DNA of 64,000 nucleotides from Achromobacter deleyi (GCF_016127315.1 NZ_CP065997.1:5952001-6016000); one strand, 5' to 3'. Numbered from the stretch's first letter, positions 50,326 to 60,337 are shown. Translations and numbers: made by a program. Notes: generated by a model from the letters alone, not told the origin.

Positions 50326-52722
50326 CTACCAGCGGTAGGTCGCCGTGCCGATCACCCGCCGCGGCTCGCCGTAGAAGCAGCCGTAGGTGCAACTGCCGAT
50401 GTAGGTCTTGTCGGCCAGGTTGGTGGCGTTGAGCGCGAACCGCCATGGCCCGGTGGTGTAGCTGACCATGGCGTCGAACAGCGTGAAGGACGGCACCTCG
50501 ACCGCCGTGCCATGCGCCATGCCGCGCGTGCTGCCGACGTAGCGCACGCCCGCGCCGACCCGCAGCCCCGGCAGGCCGAAGGCGCCGAAGCCGTAGTCGC
50601 CCCAGACCGAGAACTGGTTGAAGGGCACCGAGTTCAGGCGCTTGCCGACCTCGTCCGGTTGCAGCGGGCTGGCTTTCAGCGTGCGCGCATCGGTGTAGGC
50701 GTAGGCGGCGATCAGGTTGGCGTGGCGGCCGACGCGGGTGCGCGCCTCCAGCTCCAGCCCGCGGGTGCGCGCCTGGCCGGCCTGGATTTCGTAGTTGGTA
50801 TCGAACGGGTCGGCCACGTTCACGTTCTTGCGCGTCAGTTGGTACACCGCCGCCGACAGCATGGTGTCCGACCCGGCCGGCTGATAGCGCAGGCCCGCTT
50901 CGTATTGCTCGCCGGTGGTGGGCTTGAAACGGCTGCCCTGGCGGTCCTGGCCGCTGGTCGGCTCGAACGATTCGCTGTAGCTCAGGAACGGCGCCAGGCC
51001 ATTGTCGGCCAGGTAGACGACGCCGGCGCGGCCGGTGAAGGCCTGGCTCTTTTCGTTGTCCGCGACCTTTTCGCCGGTGAAGAAATTGCGTTCGTTGACC
51101 GTGACCCAGTCATGCCGACCGCCCAGCAGCAGCACCCACTTATCGGCGATCTTGATCTGGTCCTGCAGGTAGACCCCCAGGCGCTTCATGTCGGTTTTCG
51201 AGGACGACCACGGAAACGGCGTAGCCGGCCCCAGGGGGACGCCATAGACCGGGTCATAGAGGTCGATGTTGGTGTTGCTGCGCAGGTAGCGCTCGGTCTC
51301 GTGCTTGGGCAGCGAGTAGTCCAGGCCCGCCAGCAGCGTGTGGCGCAGCGGGCCGGTCGTGGCGTCGTACTGCAGCGATGTGTCGGCCACGACCGCCGAC
51401 GACCGGTCCCAGCGCGGCATCGCGCCGCGATCGGCGGTGTGGCGCTGGTCGGCCTGCAACTGCCAGATGTCGGTGGAGAAATAGGTGCTGTCCGCGTGGA
51501 AGTAGCGCACGCTGTTGCGCAGCTTGAGCTGGTCCGTGAACGCGTGTTCGAACAGGTAGCCGATCGAATAGCGCTTCATGATGAACTTGTCGAAGCCCGG
51601 TTCGCCCGTGAAGCGATTGCGCGGAATCCTGCCATTGGGGTTGGGCAGCACCGTGCCCTGGCCAGGCAGGCCATAGACGTAGACCGTGCGGTCCTCCTGG
51701 TATTCCGCCAGCAGGGTCAGCGAGGTGGCGTCGCTGGGTTGCCACTTGAGGGCCGGGGCCACGTAGGTCCGGTCGTCCGGCACGTGATCGATGAAGGTAT
51801 CGCTGTCGCGCTTGAGGGCGGTCAGGCGGTAAGACCATTTGCCCTCGTCATCGAGCGCGCCGCCGAAGTCGCCGGAGATCTGCTTGCGGCGGAAGTTGCC
51901 CGCCTCGACGTTCAGTTCATGCAGCGGCTCGGTCGTGGGCCGCTTGCTGACCGTGTTGATGACACCGCCCGGCGGCGCCGCGCCGTAGAGCACCGAGGCG
52001 GCGCCCTTGAGGAACTCGACCCGTTCCAGCCCGTACAGTTCCTGCCGTCCGTTGTAGATGTTCACGGTGTACAGCGTGCCATCGCGATAGTAGTTGCCCT
52101 GGCTGCCGCGAAAGCCGCGCAGGAACAGGCTGTCGGAGGTGCGATCCTGGCCCTCGGCGCGGCTCACGCCCGCCACGTAGCCCAGCGCATCCTGCAGGCT
52201 TTGCGCCTTGAGCGTCTCGATCTCCTCGGCGCCGACCACCGTGATCGACTGCGGCGTCTCGATGATGGGCGTGTCGGTCTTGGTGCCGGTGGCGCTGACA
52301 CGGGCGGCGTAGCCGTGCAGCGGGCCGGAGGGCGATTCCGCCGCGCCGGTCACGCGCACCGGTTCCAGCAAGGTTGCCCCGCCCGCCTGCGGCAGGGGCC
52401 GCGCGCTGAAGGTGCCATTGGCGGTGATGCGCAACTCCAGGCCGCTGCCCGCCAGCGCCTGGCGCAAGGCCTGCTCGGCGGTGTAGGTGCCGGCCACGGC
52501 CGGGGCCTGGCGGCCCGCCACCAGCGCCGGATCGACCGACACCGCGTGGCCGCTCTGGCGCGCGATGCGGGTCAGGGTCTCGGCCAGCGGCGCGGCGGGC
52601 AGATCGTAGCGTTGCGGCGCGCCCGATTGGGCGCCCGCCTGGGCCTGGGCGATGCCGGCCGGCGCGGCCAGGGCAATGAGGAACGCGGCCGCCAGCTGCG
52701 GCGCGGGACGAACGGGGAACAT
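50326..52722 (-). CDS. FecA-like TonB-dependent siderophore receptor with STN signalling domain
   Basis: An outer-membrane ferric-siderophore receptor of 798 residues that also signals to the adjacent FecR. Signal peptide (LAAAFLIALAAPAGIAQAQ), then the secretin/TonB N-terminal domain (about 38-105: YDLPAAPLAETLTRIARQSGHAVSVDPALVAGRQAPAVAGTYTAEQALRQALAGSGLEL), plug (TPQSITVVGAEEIETLKAQSLQDALGYVAGVSRAEGQDRTSDSLFLRGFRG) and a 22-strand-type barrel ending FALNATNLADKTYIGSCTYGCFYGEPRRVIGTATYRW. The C-terminal CTYGCFYGEPR motif is typical of FpvA/FhuE/FoxA-class siderophore receptors. ATG 52722 has an AGGAGACTCC ribosome site. It lies 61 bp after fecR. The siderophore is unknown; no biosynthesis genes are nearby. 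Confidence 0.95.
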   Translation of the reverse strand: MFPVRPAPQLAAAFLIALAAPAGIAQAQAGAQSGAPQRYDLPAAPLAETLTRIARQSGHAVSVDPALVAGRQAPAVAGTYTAEQALRQALAGSGLELRITANGTFSARPLPQAGGATLLEPVRVTGAAESPSGPLHGYAARVSATGTKTDTPIIETPQSITVVGAEEIETLKAQSLQDALGYVAGVSRAEGQDRTSDSLFLRGFRGSQGNYYRDGTLYTVNIYNGRQELYGLERVEFLKGAASVLYGAAPPGGVINTVSKRPTTEPLHELNVEAGNFRRKQISGDFGGALDDEGKWSYRLTALKRDSDTFIDHVPDDRTYVAPALKWQPSDATSLTLLAEYQEDRTVYVYGLPGQGTVLPNPNGRIPRNRFTGEPGFDKFIMKRYSIGYLFEHAFTDQLKLRNSVRYFHADSTYFSTDIWQLQADQRHTADRGAMPRWDRSSAVVADTSLQYDATTGPLRHTLLAGLDYSLPKHETERYLRSNTNIDLYDPVYGVPLGPATPFPWSSSKTDMKRLGVYLQDQIKIADKWVLLLGGRHDWVTVNERNFFTGEKVADNEKSQAFTGRAGVVYLADNGLAPFLSYSESFEPTSGQDRQGSRFKPTTGEQYEAGLRYQPAGSDTMLSAAVYQLTRKNVNVADPFDTNYEIQAGQARTRGLELEARTRVGRHANLIAAYAYTDARTLKASPLQPDEVGKRLNSVPFNQFSVWGDYGFGAFGLPGLRVGAGVRYVGSTRGMAHGTAVEVPSFTLFDAMVSYTTGPWRFALNATNLADKTYIGSCTYGCFYGEPRRVIGTATYRW

Positions 52723-52783
52723 GGAGTCTCCTGCGACAAGGGGGTGCTTCAGGAGGTATGTCCAGCGAGCCCGCCGCAAGCGA

Positions 52784-53755
52784 TCATTTTTTTTCGGCGG
52801 CATCGGCGCGCAGGTCGATGCTGACGAGCCAGCCGCCCAGCCCGCCGACTTCGATCGGCAGGGTCTGGCGCAGGGATTCCAGCACGCGATCGGTATCGTC
52901 CAGCGGGAAGGCGCCCAGCACCCGCAAGCGCGCGGCCTCGGGGGAAATGCGCAGGAAGCCGCGCCGGTAGGGCCGCAACGCCGCCACCACCGCGCCCAGC
53001 GGCTGGTCGCGCACCACCAGCATGCCGTCGTGCCAGGCCGCGGTCTCGGCCAGCGCGGCATCCGGCGCGTCGATCCCGCCGGCGCCGAAGCGCGCGCCCT
53101 CGCCCGCCACCAGGACGCGCCGCTGGCCCGCCGCCCGGACTTCGACGCTGTGCTCGATCACACAGGCGACGCTGCCCTGCTCGTCGCGCGCCACGCCGAA
53201 CACCGTGCCCAGCGCCTGCACTTCGCCATCGGGACTGGCGACGATGAAGGGCCGCGCGGCGTCGGCCGCGACCCGCACGTACACCGCGCCCGCGCGCAGC
53301 CGCAGCACGCGGGCGCGGCCATCGAACGCCAGGTCGACGGCGGAACGCGCATTCAGGGTGACCTCGCTGCCGTCCGGCAGCGGATAGGTGTGGCGTTCGC
53401 CCGTCCCGGTGCGCAGGTCGGCGGCCAGGGTCCGCAACGGCGTCTGGCGGTCGGCCAGCGCGGCCAGCCCGCCGGCCGCCAGCGCCAGCATCAGGGCATT
53501 GCGCAACGCGCGGCGGCGCGAGACCGGCGCCAGCAACGCCGCGCCCGCGGCCTGGACCGAGGCGCCGTCGCTCAGCGGCGCGAAAGTGGTCTTGACGGCG
53601 CCGGCAACCATCTCCCAGGCGGCGGCGTGGCGCGGATCGGCCTGGAACCAGGCCTCGAAGCGAGCGCGATCGGCCTCGGCCGCCTCGCCCGACGACAGCA
53701 GCACCATCCAGTCGACCGCGGCCTCGACGGCCGCCGGCAGCGCGGGCGCGCTCAT
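52784..53755 (-). CDS. FecR-like anti-sigma factor/regulator
   Basis: Inner-membrane protein that receives the signal from the receptor's STN domain and controls the FecI-type sigma factor. 323 residues. The cytoplasmic DUF4880 domain is at the N-terminus (VEAAVDWMVLLSSGEAAEADRARFEAWFQADPRHAAAWEMV), one membrane helix near residues 83-100 (ALRNALMLALAAGGLAALA), and the periplasmic FecR domain (GTGERHTYPLPDGSEVTLNARSAVDLAFDGRARVLRLRAGAVYVRVAADAARPFIVASPDGEVQALGTVFGV). ATG 53755 overlaps the sigma-factor stop. Confidence 0.95.
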   Translation of the reverse strand: MSAPALPAAVEAAVDWMVLLSSGEAAEADRARFEAWFQADPRHAAAWEMVAGAVKTTFAPLSDGASVQAAGAALLAPVSRRRALRNALMLALAAGGLAALADRQTPLRTLAADLRTGTGERHTYPLPDGSEVTLNARSAVDLAFDGRARVLRLRAGAVYVRVAADAARPFIVASPDGEVQALGTVFGVARDEQGSVACVIEHSVEVRAAGQRRVLVAGEGARFGAGGIDAPDAALAETAAWHDGMLVVRDQPLGAVVAALRPYRRGFLRISPEAARLRVLGAFPLDDTDRVLESLRQTLPIEVGGLGGWLVSIDLRADAAEKK

Positions 53756-54264
53756 GCGGCCAGGCGCGCCGCCACGCACAGCGTGACGGCCTGCTTCATA
53801 CAGCGCCTGACGGTGATGGCGGATACGCCGAGGCGTTCGGCGATCTGGGGATAGGTCAGCTCGTGCAACTGGCTCAGGAGGAAGACCTGGCGGGCGCGCG
53901 CCGGCAGGCGCTGCAAGGCCCGGTCGATCTGCATCAGGGCCTCGACCACCAGCGCGCGCTGCTCTTCGCTGGGAACGCAGGCATGCGGCAGGGCCTCGAG
54001 GCTGTCGAGATAGGCGCGCTCGAGTTCGCGGCGGCGCCAGAACGTGTACAACGTGCGCTGCGCCAGCGTGGTCAGGAACGCGCGGGGTTCGAGGATCGGC
54101 TCGGTCGGGCGGCCGGCCAGCACCCGCACGAAGGTGTCATGCGCCAGGTCGGCGGCATCGTGGCGGCAACCCAGCCGGCGGCGCAGCCATTCCTGCAACC
54201 ACGGATGATGGGCCTCGTACAGCTGGGCGGCGGTGTGCGGCGTCGGCTGCGCAGGATGGGACAT
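53752..54264 (-). CDS. FecI-like ECF sigma factor
   Basis: An extracytoplasmic-function sigma factor of 170 residues for iron-uptake genes. Region 2 reads LYEAHHPWLQEWLRRRLGCRHDAADLAHDTFVRVL and region 4 LPARARQVFLLSQLHELTYPQIAERLGVSAITVRRCMKQAV, both characteristic of the FecI group. First gene of a sigma-antisigma-receptor unit. A Fur-box candidate lies about 28 bp upstream, so induction by iron limitation is expected. Confidence 0.95.
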   Translation of the reverse strand: MSHPAQPTPHTAAQLYEAHHPWLQEWLRRRLGCRHDAADLAHDTFVRVLAGRPTEPILEPRAFLTTLAQRTLYTFWRRRELERAYLDSLEALPHACVPSEEQRALVVEALMQIDRALQRLPARARQVFLLSQLHELTYPQIAERLGVSAITVRRCMKQAVTLCVAARLAA

Positions 54265-54291
54265 GGCGGGGAATGGGAGGGCGGGCTAATC

Positions 54292-54310
54292 AACAATAAG
54301 AATTATTGTC
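54292..54310 (-). promoter_or_regulatory. Fur box candidate upstream of the ECF sigma gene
   Basis: Read on the minus strand, GACAATAATTCTTATTGTT matches the 19-bp Fur consensus at 12 positions and has CAATAA/TTATTG dyad arms. It lies 28-46 bp upstream of the sigma-factor start, a normal repressor position. Confidence 0.65.
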
Positions 54311-54433
54311 ATTTATTGATGACCGCGCAAGCCTGCCCCGTGAAGCCGGACGACGAGCAACGTCGGCGTGGCCCGGTGGACCGCATCTGGCCGACCTCTA
54401 TACTTGCGGCTTCCAATTCCCCAGGAAACCAAC

Positions 54434-54760
54434 GTGCCTGGATTGACCGCCTCGAAAGGGTTCAGCTGGACCGGCATCGTGTTTGCCGCGCTCTACCTCG
54501 CCATCGTCATCCTCTGCATCGCCGGCGCGCTGTCCGCCGACGGCGACGACAAGGGCCGCTTCGTGCTGCTGCAATTGCCATTGGCCTTGCAGCTTGCCCT
54601 GCTGCACGAGCTGAACCTGGACCGGCTGCTCGGTGAGCTGTCCTGGGTCGGCGGCTATCTGCTGATCGGGCTGCCAACGCTGGCCCTCTTCTATTTCACG
54701 GGCTGGGGCCTGGAGAAACTCGTGCGCGCGGCCTTCCGGCCGATCGCGTCACACCGGTAG
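54434..54760 (+). CDS. Small membrane protein of unknown function
   Basis: A 108-residue protein read from GTG 54434, with AGGA 8-11 bases upstream; the in-frame ATG at 54368 lies before the probable -10 (TATACT, 54399-54404) and is less likely. Two or three hydrophobic segments are visible (WTGIVFAALYLAIVILCIAGAL; LLQLPLALQLALL; YLLIGLPTLALFYFTGWGLEKLV), separated by a short acidic loop (SADGDDKG). I do not recognise a family. It stands between the fec promoter and the nitroreductase gene. Confidence 0.65.
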   Translation: MPGLTASKGFSWTGIVFAALYLAIVILCIAGALSADGDDKGRFVLLQLPLALQLALLHELNLDRLLGELSWVGGYLLIGLPTLALFYFTGWGLEKLVRAAFRPIASHR

Positions 54761-54772
54761 GCGACGCGCGCC

Positions 54773-54800
54773 AAAAAAAAACCGGCCAGCGGCCGGTTTT
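54773..54800. terminator. Bidirectional terminator between small membrane protein and nitroreductase genes
   Basis: ACCGGCC and GGCCGGT form a stem with an AGC loop, flanked by eight A on the left and TTTTC on the right, so it works for both converging genes. Confidence 0.9.
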
Positions 54801-54821
54801 CTCATCGCGCCACGACGCGCC

Positions 54822-55415
54822 TCAGAGCGGACCGGTCCACTCGGTGACGAACTCGCGGTAGTCCGGGCGGTTGGCCGGCGGCACCGCGCACGCCGGCGTG
54901 CCGATCGCCAGGAAGCCGAGGAAGCGGTAGTCCAGCGAATCCAGGCCCAGCGCGGCCTGCACATCCTCGACGTAGGTGCCGATGCCGGTGCTCCAGAACG
55001 CGCCGTAGCCCAGCATGTGGGCCGCGTTCAGGATGTTCATGGTGGCGCAGCCGGTGGCCAGCAGTTGCTCGGCCTCGGGGATCTTGCTGTTGTCGTGGGC
55101 GATCTTCTGCGCCACGGCGACGAACAACGGCACGGCCGCCATCCACTCACGCACCGACTTTTCCTTTTCCGGCGTCATGCGCGGATCGCCGCTGCGCTTG
55201 ACGGCCTCCAGCGCCACGTCGGCCAGCTTGCCGATGGCCTCGCCCTGGATCACCACGAAACGCCACGGGCGCAGCGCGCCGTGGTCGGGGGCCGACATCG
55301 CGGCCTGCAGGATCTGTTCGAGCTCGGCGGGTTTGGGCGCCGGGCCCCGCAGGAACTTCACGGAACGGCGCGAGGTGATGGCGTGCAGCGGGGTGATGGT
55401 GGTGGTCTGGGTCAT
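54822..55415 (-). CDS. Nitroreductase family protein (YdjA-like)
   Basis: A flavin-dependent NAD(P)H oxidoreductase of 197 residues. The family start ITSRRSVKFLRGPAPKPAELEQILQAAMSAPDHGALRPWRFVVIQGEA carries the FMN-phosphate-binding Arg-Arg-Ser and the S-A-P-D-H-G motif, which is typical of the YdjA subgroup. The C-terminal part has GYGAFWSTG and the IGTPACAVPPANRPDYREFVTEW end. Physiological substrate unknown. Single gene with its own promoter in the gap above 55415. Confidence 0.9.
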   Translation of the reverse strand: MTQTTTITPLHAITSRRSVKFLRGPAPKPAELEQILQAAMSAPDHGALRPWRFVVIQGEAIGKLADVALEAVKRSGDPRMTPEKEKSVREWMAAVPLFVAVAQKIAHDNSKIPEAEQLLATGCATMNILNAAHMLGYGAFWSTGIGTYVEDVQAALGLDSLDYRFLGFLAIGTPACAVPPANRPDYREFVTEWTGPL

Positions 55416-55544
55416 GGGGCAAGGCGTGAATGGGATACCGGGATGGGCGGGGTTCCCAAATGGGAAAGAGAAGGGTTCTCATATTACGCCATGGCCGCGC
55501 GGGGGACGGCTATCCCCCTGCCCGGCGCATGGCGACTGGCGGAT

Positions 55545-55979
55545 TCAACCCAGGTGGGTATGGCGTTCCTGGCGTTCCTCGACCTGCATTTCCGACAGGC
55601 CGTGCAGGATGCCGCAGTCTTCCGTATCGGGCCGCGCCGACAGGCAGCGCTGGCGCAGATCGGTCAATTGCGTCTTCAACTGGGTCAGTTCGGCGATGCG
55701 CTCGTCCACATGGGAAATGTGCTCGTCGAACAGTTCATTAATGGGGCCGCATCCAGTCTGGTGATTGTCGGCCAGCGACAGGATGGCGCGGATCTCGTCC
55801 TGCGTCATGTCCAGCGCGCGGCAGTTGCGGATCAGCCGCAGGCGCTCCAGGTGCGTCTGGCCGTAGCTGCGGTAGTTGTTCAGGCCGCGCTCCGGGGCGG
55901 GCAGCAGCCCTTCCTTCTCGTAATACCTGACGGTTTCGACCGTGGTGCCGGCCGCCGTGGCCAATTCGCCGATACGCAT
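55545..55979 (-). CDS. MerR-family heavy-metal regulator (CadR/PbrR type)
   Basis: Metal-sensing activator of the neighbouring P-type ATPase gene. 144 residues (ATG 55979; a second ATG directly before is possible). N-terminal MerR winged helix ([31 protein letters not shown]), a dimerisation helix, and the metal-site cysteines in [17 protein letters not shown] and [20 protein letters not shown]. This spacing and the His-containing tail (ERHTHLG) match the Cd/Pb group. Divergent from the ATPase gene across a 97-bp spacer with a MerR-type promoter. Confidence 0.93.
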   Translation of the reverse strand: MRIGELATAAGTTVETVRYYEKEGLLPAPERGLNNYRSYGQTHLERLRLIRNCRALDMTQDEIRAILSLADNHQTGCGPINELFDEHISHVDERIAELTQLKTQLTDLRQRCLSARPDTEDCGILHGLSEMQVEERQERHTHLG

Positions 55980-56014
55980 CATGCCTCCCGGACGCATCCG
56001 ATGGATCAAAGGGG

Positions 56015-56045
56015 TTGACCCTATAGTAACTCCAAGGTGTGGAAT
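56015..56045 (+). promoter_or_regulatory. MerR-type promoter/operator of the metal ATPase gene
   Basis: TTGACC (-35) at 56015-56020 is followed by an imperfect dyad ACCCTATAGT-A-ACTCCAAGGT (56018-56038) and a weak -10 (TGGAAT, 56040-56045). The 19-base spacer is longer than normal, the hallmark of promoters that MerR proteins activate by DNA distortion. Confidence 0.8.
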
Positions 56046-56076
56046 ACGGTCAACGGCTTACGAAAAGGCAACCAGA

Positions 56077-58500
56077 ATGTCTTGCGCAACGAACAAACAT
56101 ACCGATCACACCACGCCCGGGCAGCCGGACGCCTGCTGCGGCGCCAAGGCCCCGGCCCAGTCCGGCGGACATGACCATGGGCATGACCACGATCATGGCC
56201 ATGCGCACTCGCACGGCCAGGGCGACGATCATGCTCCGGCGCATTCGCACGACCACGATCACGGCCAGAAGCCGTCCCACGACCATGGCCACGGCCATGG
56301 CGCCTCGGCCTGCTGCGGCCACGATGCCGGCGACATCCAGATGTCCGCCGGCGGCGCGGCCGTGCTGCAGGCCGGCCCGGGCCAGTTGCTGGCCCGCCTG
56401 CGCATCGGCCAGATGGACTGCCCGACCGAGGAAACGCTGATCCGCAAGAAGCTCGACAGCGTCGACGGCGTGCACGCGCTGGACTTCAACCTGATGCAGC
56501 GCATCCTGACGGTGGTGCACGCCGAGGGCGCGCTGGACCGCATCACCGCCGCCATCAAGTCGCTGGGCATGACGCCCGAACCGCTGGCCGAGGGCGCCGC
56601 GCGCACCCCGGCCCCGGCGGCCGCGCGCGTCAACTGGTGGGCCATCGGCGGCGCCGGCGTGCTCGCCGGCCTGTCCGAGGCCTCGCATTTCGCCGGCATG
56701 CACTGGGGCGTCACCGCCGCGCTGGCGGTCGCCGCCATCCTCGCCTGCGGCATCAGCACCTATCGCAAGGGCTGGATCGCCGTGCGCAACGGCAACCTCA
56801 ACATCAACGCGCTCATGAGCATCGCCGTCACCGGCGCGGTGCTGATCGGCCAGTGGCCGGAAGCGGCCATGGTGATGTTCCTCTTCAACGTCGCCGAACT
56901 GATTGAGGCGCGCTCGCTCGACCGCGCCCGCAACGCCATCCGCGGCCTGCTCGACCTGGCGCCCGAAACCGCCACCGTGCGCCAGGCCAACGGCGCCTGG
57001 AAACAGATGCCGGCGGCGCAACTGCAGGTCGACGACGTGGTGCGGGTGCGGCCGGGCGAGCGCATCGCCGCCGACGGCATCATCGTCAGCGGGCGCTCCG
57101 CGGTGGACCAATCCCCCATCACCGGCGAAAGCCTGCCGGTCGAAAAGGCCGAAGGCGACCCGGTCTACGCCGCCACCGTCAACGCGGCCGGCTCGTTCGA
57201 CTACCGCGTCACCGCGGCGGCCGGCAACACCACTCTGGCGCGCATCATCCACGCGGTCGAACAGGCCCAGGGCGCGCGCGCCCCGACCCAGCGCTTCATC
57301 GACCGCTTCTCGCGCATCTACACGCCCGTGGTGGTCGGCGTAGCCGTGCTGGTGGCGGTCCTGCCGCCGCTGCTGTGGAGCCAGCCCTGGTTCGACGCGA
57401 TCTACCGGGCGCTGGCGCTGCTCATCATCGCCTGCCCCTGCGCCCTGGTGATCTCCACGCCGGTCAGCATCGTCAGCGGCCTGACGGCGGCCTCGCGCCG
57501 CGGCATCCTGGTCAAGGGCGGCGTGTACCTGGAAGAAGGCCGCAACCTGAAGTGGCTGGCGCTGGACAAGACCGGCACGCTGACCCACGGCAAGCCGGTG
57601 CAGACCGACCTGCAGGACTGGGACGTCTCCGACCTGACGCGCCAACCCGCGGCGTTGATCGCCGCCAGCCTGGCCGCCCGCTCCGACCACCCGGTGTCGC
57701 TGGCGGTGGCCAACGCCGCGCGCGACGCCGGCAAGGCGCTGCTGGACGTGGACGACTTCACCGCCCTGCCCGGCCGCGGCGTCAGCGGCAAGGTGGATGG
57801 CGTGGTGTTCCAGCTGGGCAACCGCCGCCTGATGCGTGAGCTGGGCGTGTCGGACGCCAAGCTGGAGGCCCGCCTCGACGCACTGGAACAGCAAGGCAAG
57901 AGCGCCATCGCGCTCAGCGACGGCCAGCGCGTGCTGGCGCTGGCGGCGGTGGCCGACACGGTCAAGCCCACCAGCGCGGCCGCCATCGCCGACCTGCACG
58001 CGCTGGGCGTGCGCACCCTGATGCTGACGGGCGACAACACGCCCACGGCGCAGGCCATCGCGCGCCAGGTCGGCATCGACGAAGCGCGCGGCGACCAGTT
58101 GCCCGAAGACAAGCTGGCCGCCATCGAAAGCAAGCTGGCGCCGTCGGGCAAGGTCGGCATGGTCGGCGACGGCATCAACGACGCCCCGGCCCTGGCCCGC
58201 GCCGACATCGGCTTCGCCATGGGCGCGGCCGGCACCGGCACCGCCATCGAGACGGCCGACGTGGCGCTGATGGACGACGACCTGCGCAAGATCGGCACCT
58301 TCCTGCGCCTGTCGCGCGCCACCCACAGCGTGCTGATCCAGAACATCGCCCTGGCGCTCGGCATCAAGGCCGTGTTCCTGACCCTGGCGATGACCGGCAA
58401 CGCCACGCTGTGGATGGCGGTGTTCGCCGACGTCGGCGCCAGCCTGCTGGTGGTGGCCAACGGGCTGCGGCTGTTGCGGGCCGCGCCGCAGACGGCCTGA
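56077..58500 (+). CDS. cadA: Zn2+/Cd2+/Pb2+-exporting P1B-type ATPase
   Basis: Inner-membrane heavy-metal efflux pump, 807 residues from ATG 56077 (AAAAGG upstream). The first about 95 residues are a His/Asp-rich tail ([16 protein letters not shown] and similar) with two CC pairs ([12 protein letters not shown]). A single HMA-like domain follows with QMDCPTEE (Cys115) instead of the usual CxxC. Core motifs are complete: TGES (phosphatase loop), CPC at 453-455 in the channel helix, DKTGT with Asp497, SDHPVS with His538-Pro539, and [10 protein letters not shown]. This set indicates the P1B-2 group (ZntA/CadA). MerR protein and promoter lie directly upstream. Confidence 0.95.
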   Translation: MSCATNKHTDHTTPGQPDACCGAKAPAQSGGHDHGHDHDHGHAHSHGQGDDHAPAHSHDHDHGQKPSHDHGHGHGASACCGHDAGDIQMSAGGAAVLQAGPGQLLARLRIGQMDCPTEETLIRKKLDSVDGVHALDFNLMQRILTVVHAEGALDRITAAIKSLGMTPEPLAEGAARTPAPAAARVNWWAIGGAGVLAGLSEASHFAGMHWGVTAALAVAAILACGISTYRKGWIAVRNGNLNINALMSIAVTGAVLIGQWPEAAMVMFLFNVAELIEARSLDRARNAIRGLLDLAPETATVRQANGAWKQMPAAQLQVDDVVRVRPGERIAADGIIVSGRSAVDQSPITGESLPVEKAEGDPVYAATVNAAGSFDYRVTAAAGNTTLARIIHAVEQAQGARAPTQRFIDRFSRIYTPVVVGVAVLVAVLPPLLWSQPWFDAIYRALALLIIACPCALVISTPVSIVSGLTAASRRGILVKGGVYLEEGRNLKWLALDKTGTLTHGKPVQTDLQDWDVSDLTRQPAALIAASLAARSDHPVSLAVANAARDAGKALLDVDDFTALPGRGVSGKVDGVVFQLGNRRLMRELGVSDAKLEARLDALEQQGKSAIALSDGQRVLALAAVADTVKPTSAAAIADLHALGVRTLMLTGDNTPTAQAIARQVGIDEARGDQLPEDKLAAIESKLAPSGKVGMVGDGINDAPALARADIGFAMGAAGTGTAIETADVALMDDDLRKIGTFLRLSRATHSVLIQNIALALGIKAVFLTLAMTGNATLWMAVFADVGASLLVVANGLRLLRAAPQTA

Positions 58501-58528
58501 AGCAGGCGGCGCGGCGTCGCGCCGTCCG

Positions 58529-59113
58529 TCAGCCGGTCTGCTCTTCCTGCGGCCAGTCGCGCAGCACCGGCGCGTCCGGCGCGCCTGGGCCGACGTCGCG
58601 CAGGTGGTCGTGCTGCAGCAGCGCCATGCGGTAGGCGTCGCGGTAGGTGCCGTTGGAAAAGAACTCTTCCTTGAGCAGCCCTTCGATCTGGAAGCCGCAA
58701 CGCTCGTAGACGTGGACGGCGGCGCTGTTGTCCTTGTCCACCACCAGGTAGACCTTGTGCAGGTTCAGCACGCGGAAGGCATAGCCCACCGCGATGCGGG
58801 TGGCGGCCTTGGCGTAGCCGCGGCCCTGGTAGCTGGGCGCGATGATGATCTGGAATTCGGCGCGACGGTGGATGTAGTCGATTTCCACCAGTTCCACCAG
58901 GCCGGCCGGCTGGCCGGTGTCGTGCTCGATGATGAAGCGCCGCTCGTTCTGGTCGTGCAAGTGGCGGTCATAGAGGGCGACCAGTTCGTCGTAGGCCTCG
59001 TAAGGCTCTTCGAACCAATAACGCATGATGACGTCGTTATTGTTGATCTTGTGCACGAAGTGCAGGTCGCCGCGCTCCAGGGGGCGTATTTTGATATCGG
59101 ATATTACCGACAT
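58529..59113 (-). CDS. speG: Spermidine N1-acetyltransferase
   Basis: A GNAT-family enzyme of 194 residues that acetylates polyamines to limit toxicity. Start ATG 59113 has GGAGG 6 bases upstream. The sequence [57 protein letters not shown] is closely like SpeG, with the acetyl-CoA motif [24 protein letters not shown] and the [25 protein letters not shown] segment. A C-terminal tail of about 15 residues is extra. It converges on the ATPase gene. Confidence 0.93.
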   Translation of the reverse strand: MSVISDIKIRPLERGDLHFVHKINNNDVIMRYWFEEPYEAYDELVALYDRHLHDQNERRFIIEHDTGQPAGLVELVEIDYIHRRAEFQIIIAPSYQGRGYAKAATRIAVGYAFRVLNLHKVYLVVDKDNSAAVHVYERCGFQIEGLLKEEFFSNGTYRDAYRMALLQHDHLRDVGPGAPDAPVLRDWPQEEQTG

Positions 59114-59354
59114 AGAAACCTCCGAAAGTGCGTCCATTGTAGCTTACGCTGCCTTGAAACGCCTGTTACATGGTGATTTCATTGAAAGAATGGCTTATTC
59201 ATTGGCCTCCGGCAGAGAATTACCTGAAAAAGCGCATGAATGCTTGATTCCAAATCGGAATCCCCGTCGCACCGGTAACGAAATACGCCCGCCCCTCAGC
59301 GTTGCACGACACCCTTCCTCACCACGCCCCCGCCCCGGCTGGGACACGCCGCCC

Positions 59355-60269
59355 TCATGGCGCCGCGAACGCCGGCAGACGTTGCTCGATGCGTCGCACC
59401 ACCTCGTTGGCGGCCGATGACAGCGGCCGCCCGAGCCGCAGCAGCATCTGGCATTCGGGCGCGCTGAGGATCGGATGCGCGATCGGCAGCGCCACCAGTT
59501 CGCCGCTGGCCAATTCATGGTGCACGCCCAGGTTCGGCATCAGCGTCACCCCGGCGCCGCTGATCGCATACTGCTTGAGCACGCGCAGCGAATTGGTGGT
59601 CAGGCTGGGCGTCAGGTGGATGCGTTCGGTGAACTCCAGCAGGTCCACCGCCTGGCGCAGGCCATACGGCGCGGACATCAGCGCGAACGGATACGGCAGG
59701 ATGTCGGCGATGGTGAGCGGCGCGCGGCGCCGCGCCAGCGCATGGTCGCGCGCCGCCAGCAGGCAGACCGGGTGCTTGCGGCTGGCGCGGCAGCGCAGCC
59801 GCGGATCCACCGGCGGGTTGTAGGCCAGGCCGATATGGGCGGCATCGCTGGCCACGGCCTCGACCACCTCGTTGACCGAGCCGACGTTGACGCTGATGTT
59901 GATGCGCGGATGCTCGATGCAGAACGGCCCCACCACGTGCTCCATCAGGCTGTCGATGAAGCCTTCGCTGATCATCAGGTGCACGTTGCCGCGCCGCATG
60001 CCGCGCAGTTCCTGCAGGCGGGCGTTCAGGTGCTCCTGCTGCGCGCGACAGGCGCGGTGGTACTCCAGCAGCATATCGGCGGCCTCGGTCGGCGTCAGGC
60101 CGCGCGCGCGGCGCTCGAACAGGGCCACGCCCAGTTCCTTTTCCAGCAGCTGGATCTGGCGGCTGATGACCGACGGCGCGGTGCCGAGCTTGTCGGCCGC
60201 GCCGCGGATCGAGCCACAGGCCACGACCTCGTTGAAGTACTTCAACCGTGTCTGGCTGATTTCCGCCAT
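59355..60269 (-). CDS. LysR-family regulator divergent from MFS/M81 genes
   Basis: A 304-residue LysR regulator. HTH: LKYFNEVVACGSIRGAADKLGTAPSVISRQIQLLEKELGVALFERRARGLTPTEAADMLLEY. The start ATG 60269 follows AGGGGGGAG. It is divergent from the MFS transporter gene with a 219-bp spacer containing two small dyads, so control of the MFS-peptidase pair is likely. Effector unknown. Confidence 0.92.
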   Translation of the reverse strand: MAEISQTRLKYFNEVVACGSIRGAADKLGTAPSVISRQIQLLEKELGVALFERRARGLTPTEAADMLLEYHRACRAQQEHLNARLQELRGMRRGNVHLMISEGFIDSLMEHVVGPFCIEHPRINISVNVGSVNEVVEAVASDAAHIGLAYNPPVDPRLRCRASRKHPVCLLAARDHALARRRAPLTIADILPYPFALMSAPYGLRQAVDLLEFTERIHLTPSLTTNSLRVLKQYAISGAGVTLMPNLGVHHELASGELVALPIAHPILSAPECQMLLRLGRPLSSAANEVVRRIEQRLPAFAAP

Positions 60270-60337
60270 CACTCCCCCCTGTATGTTTTGCCATGGACAT
60301 CCAGACGCCGGGCAGCATGGCCGCGGCGTCGTTTTTT

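Noticed and set aside
56039..56440. Alternative frame rich in Thr/Met/Arg over the ATPase N-terminus
   Set aside because: It comes from the CAT/GAC-rich His-tail codons read in another frame. The in-frame His-rich tail belongs to the ATPase.
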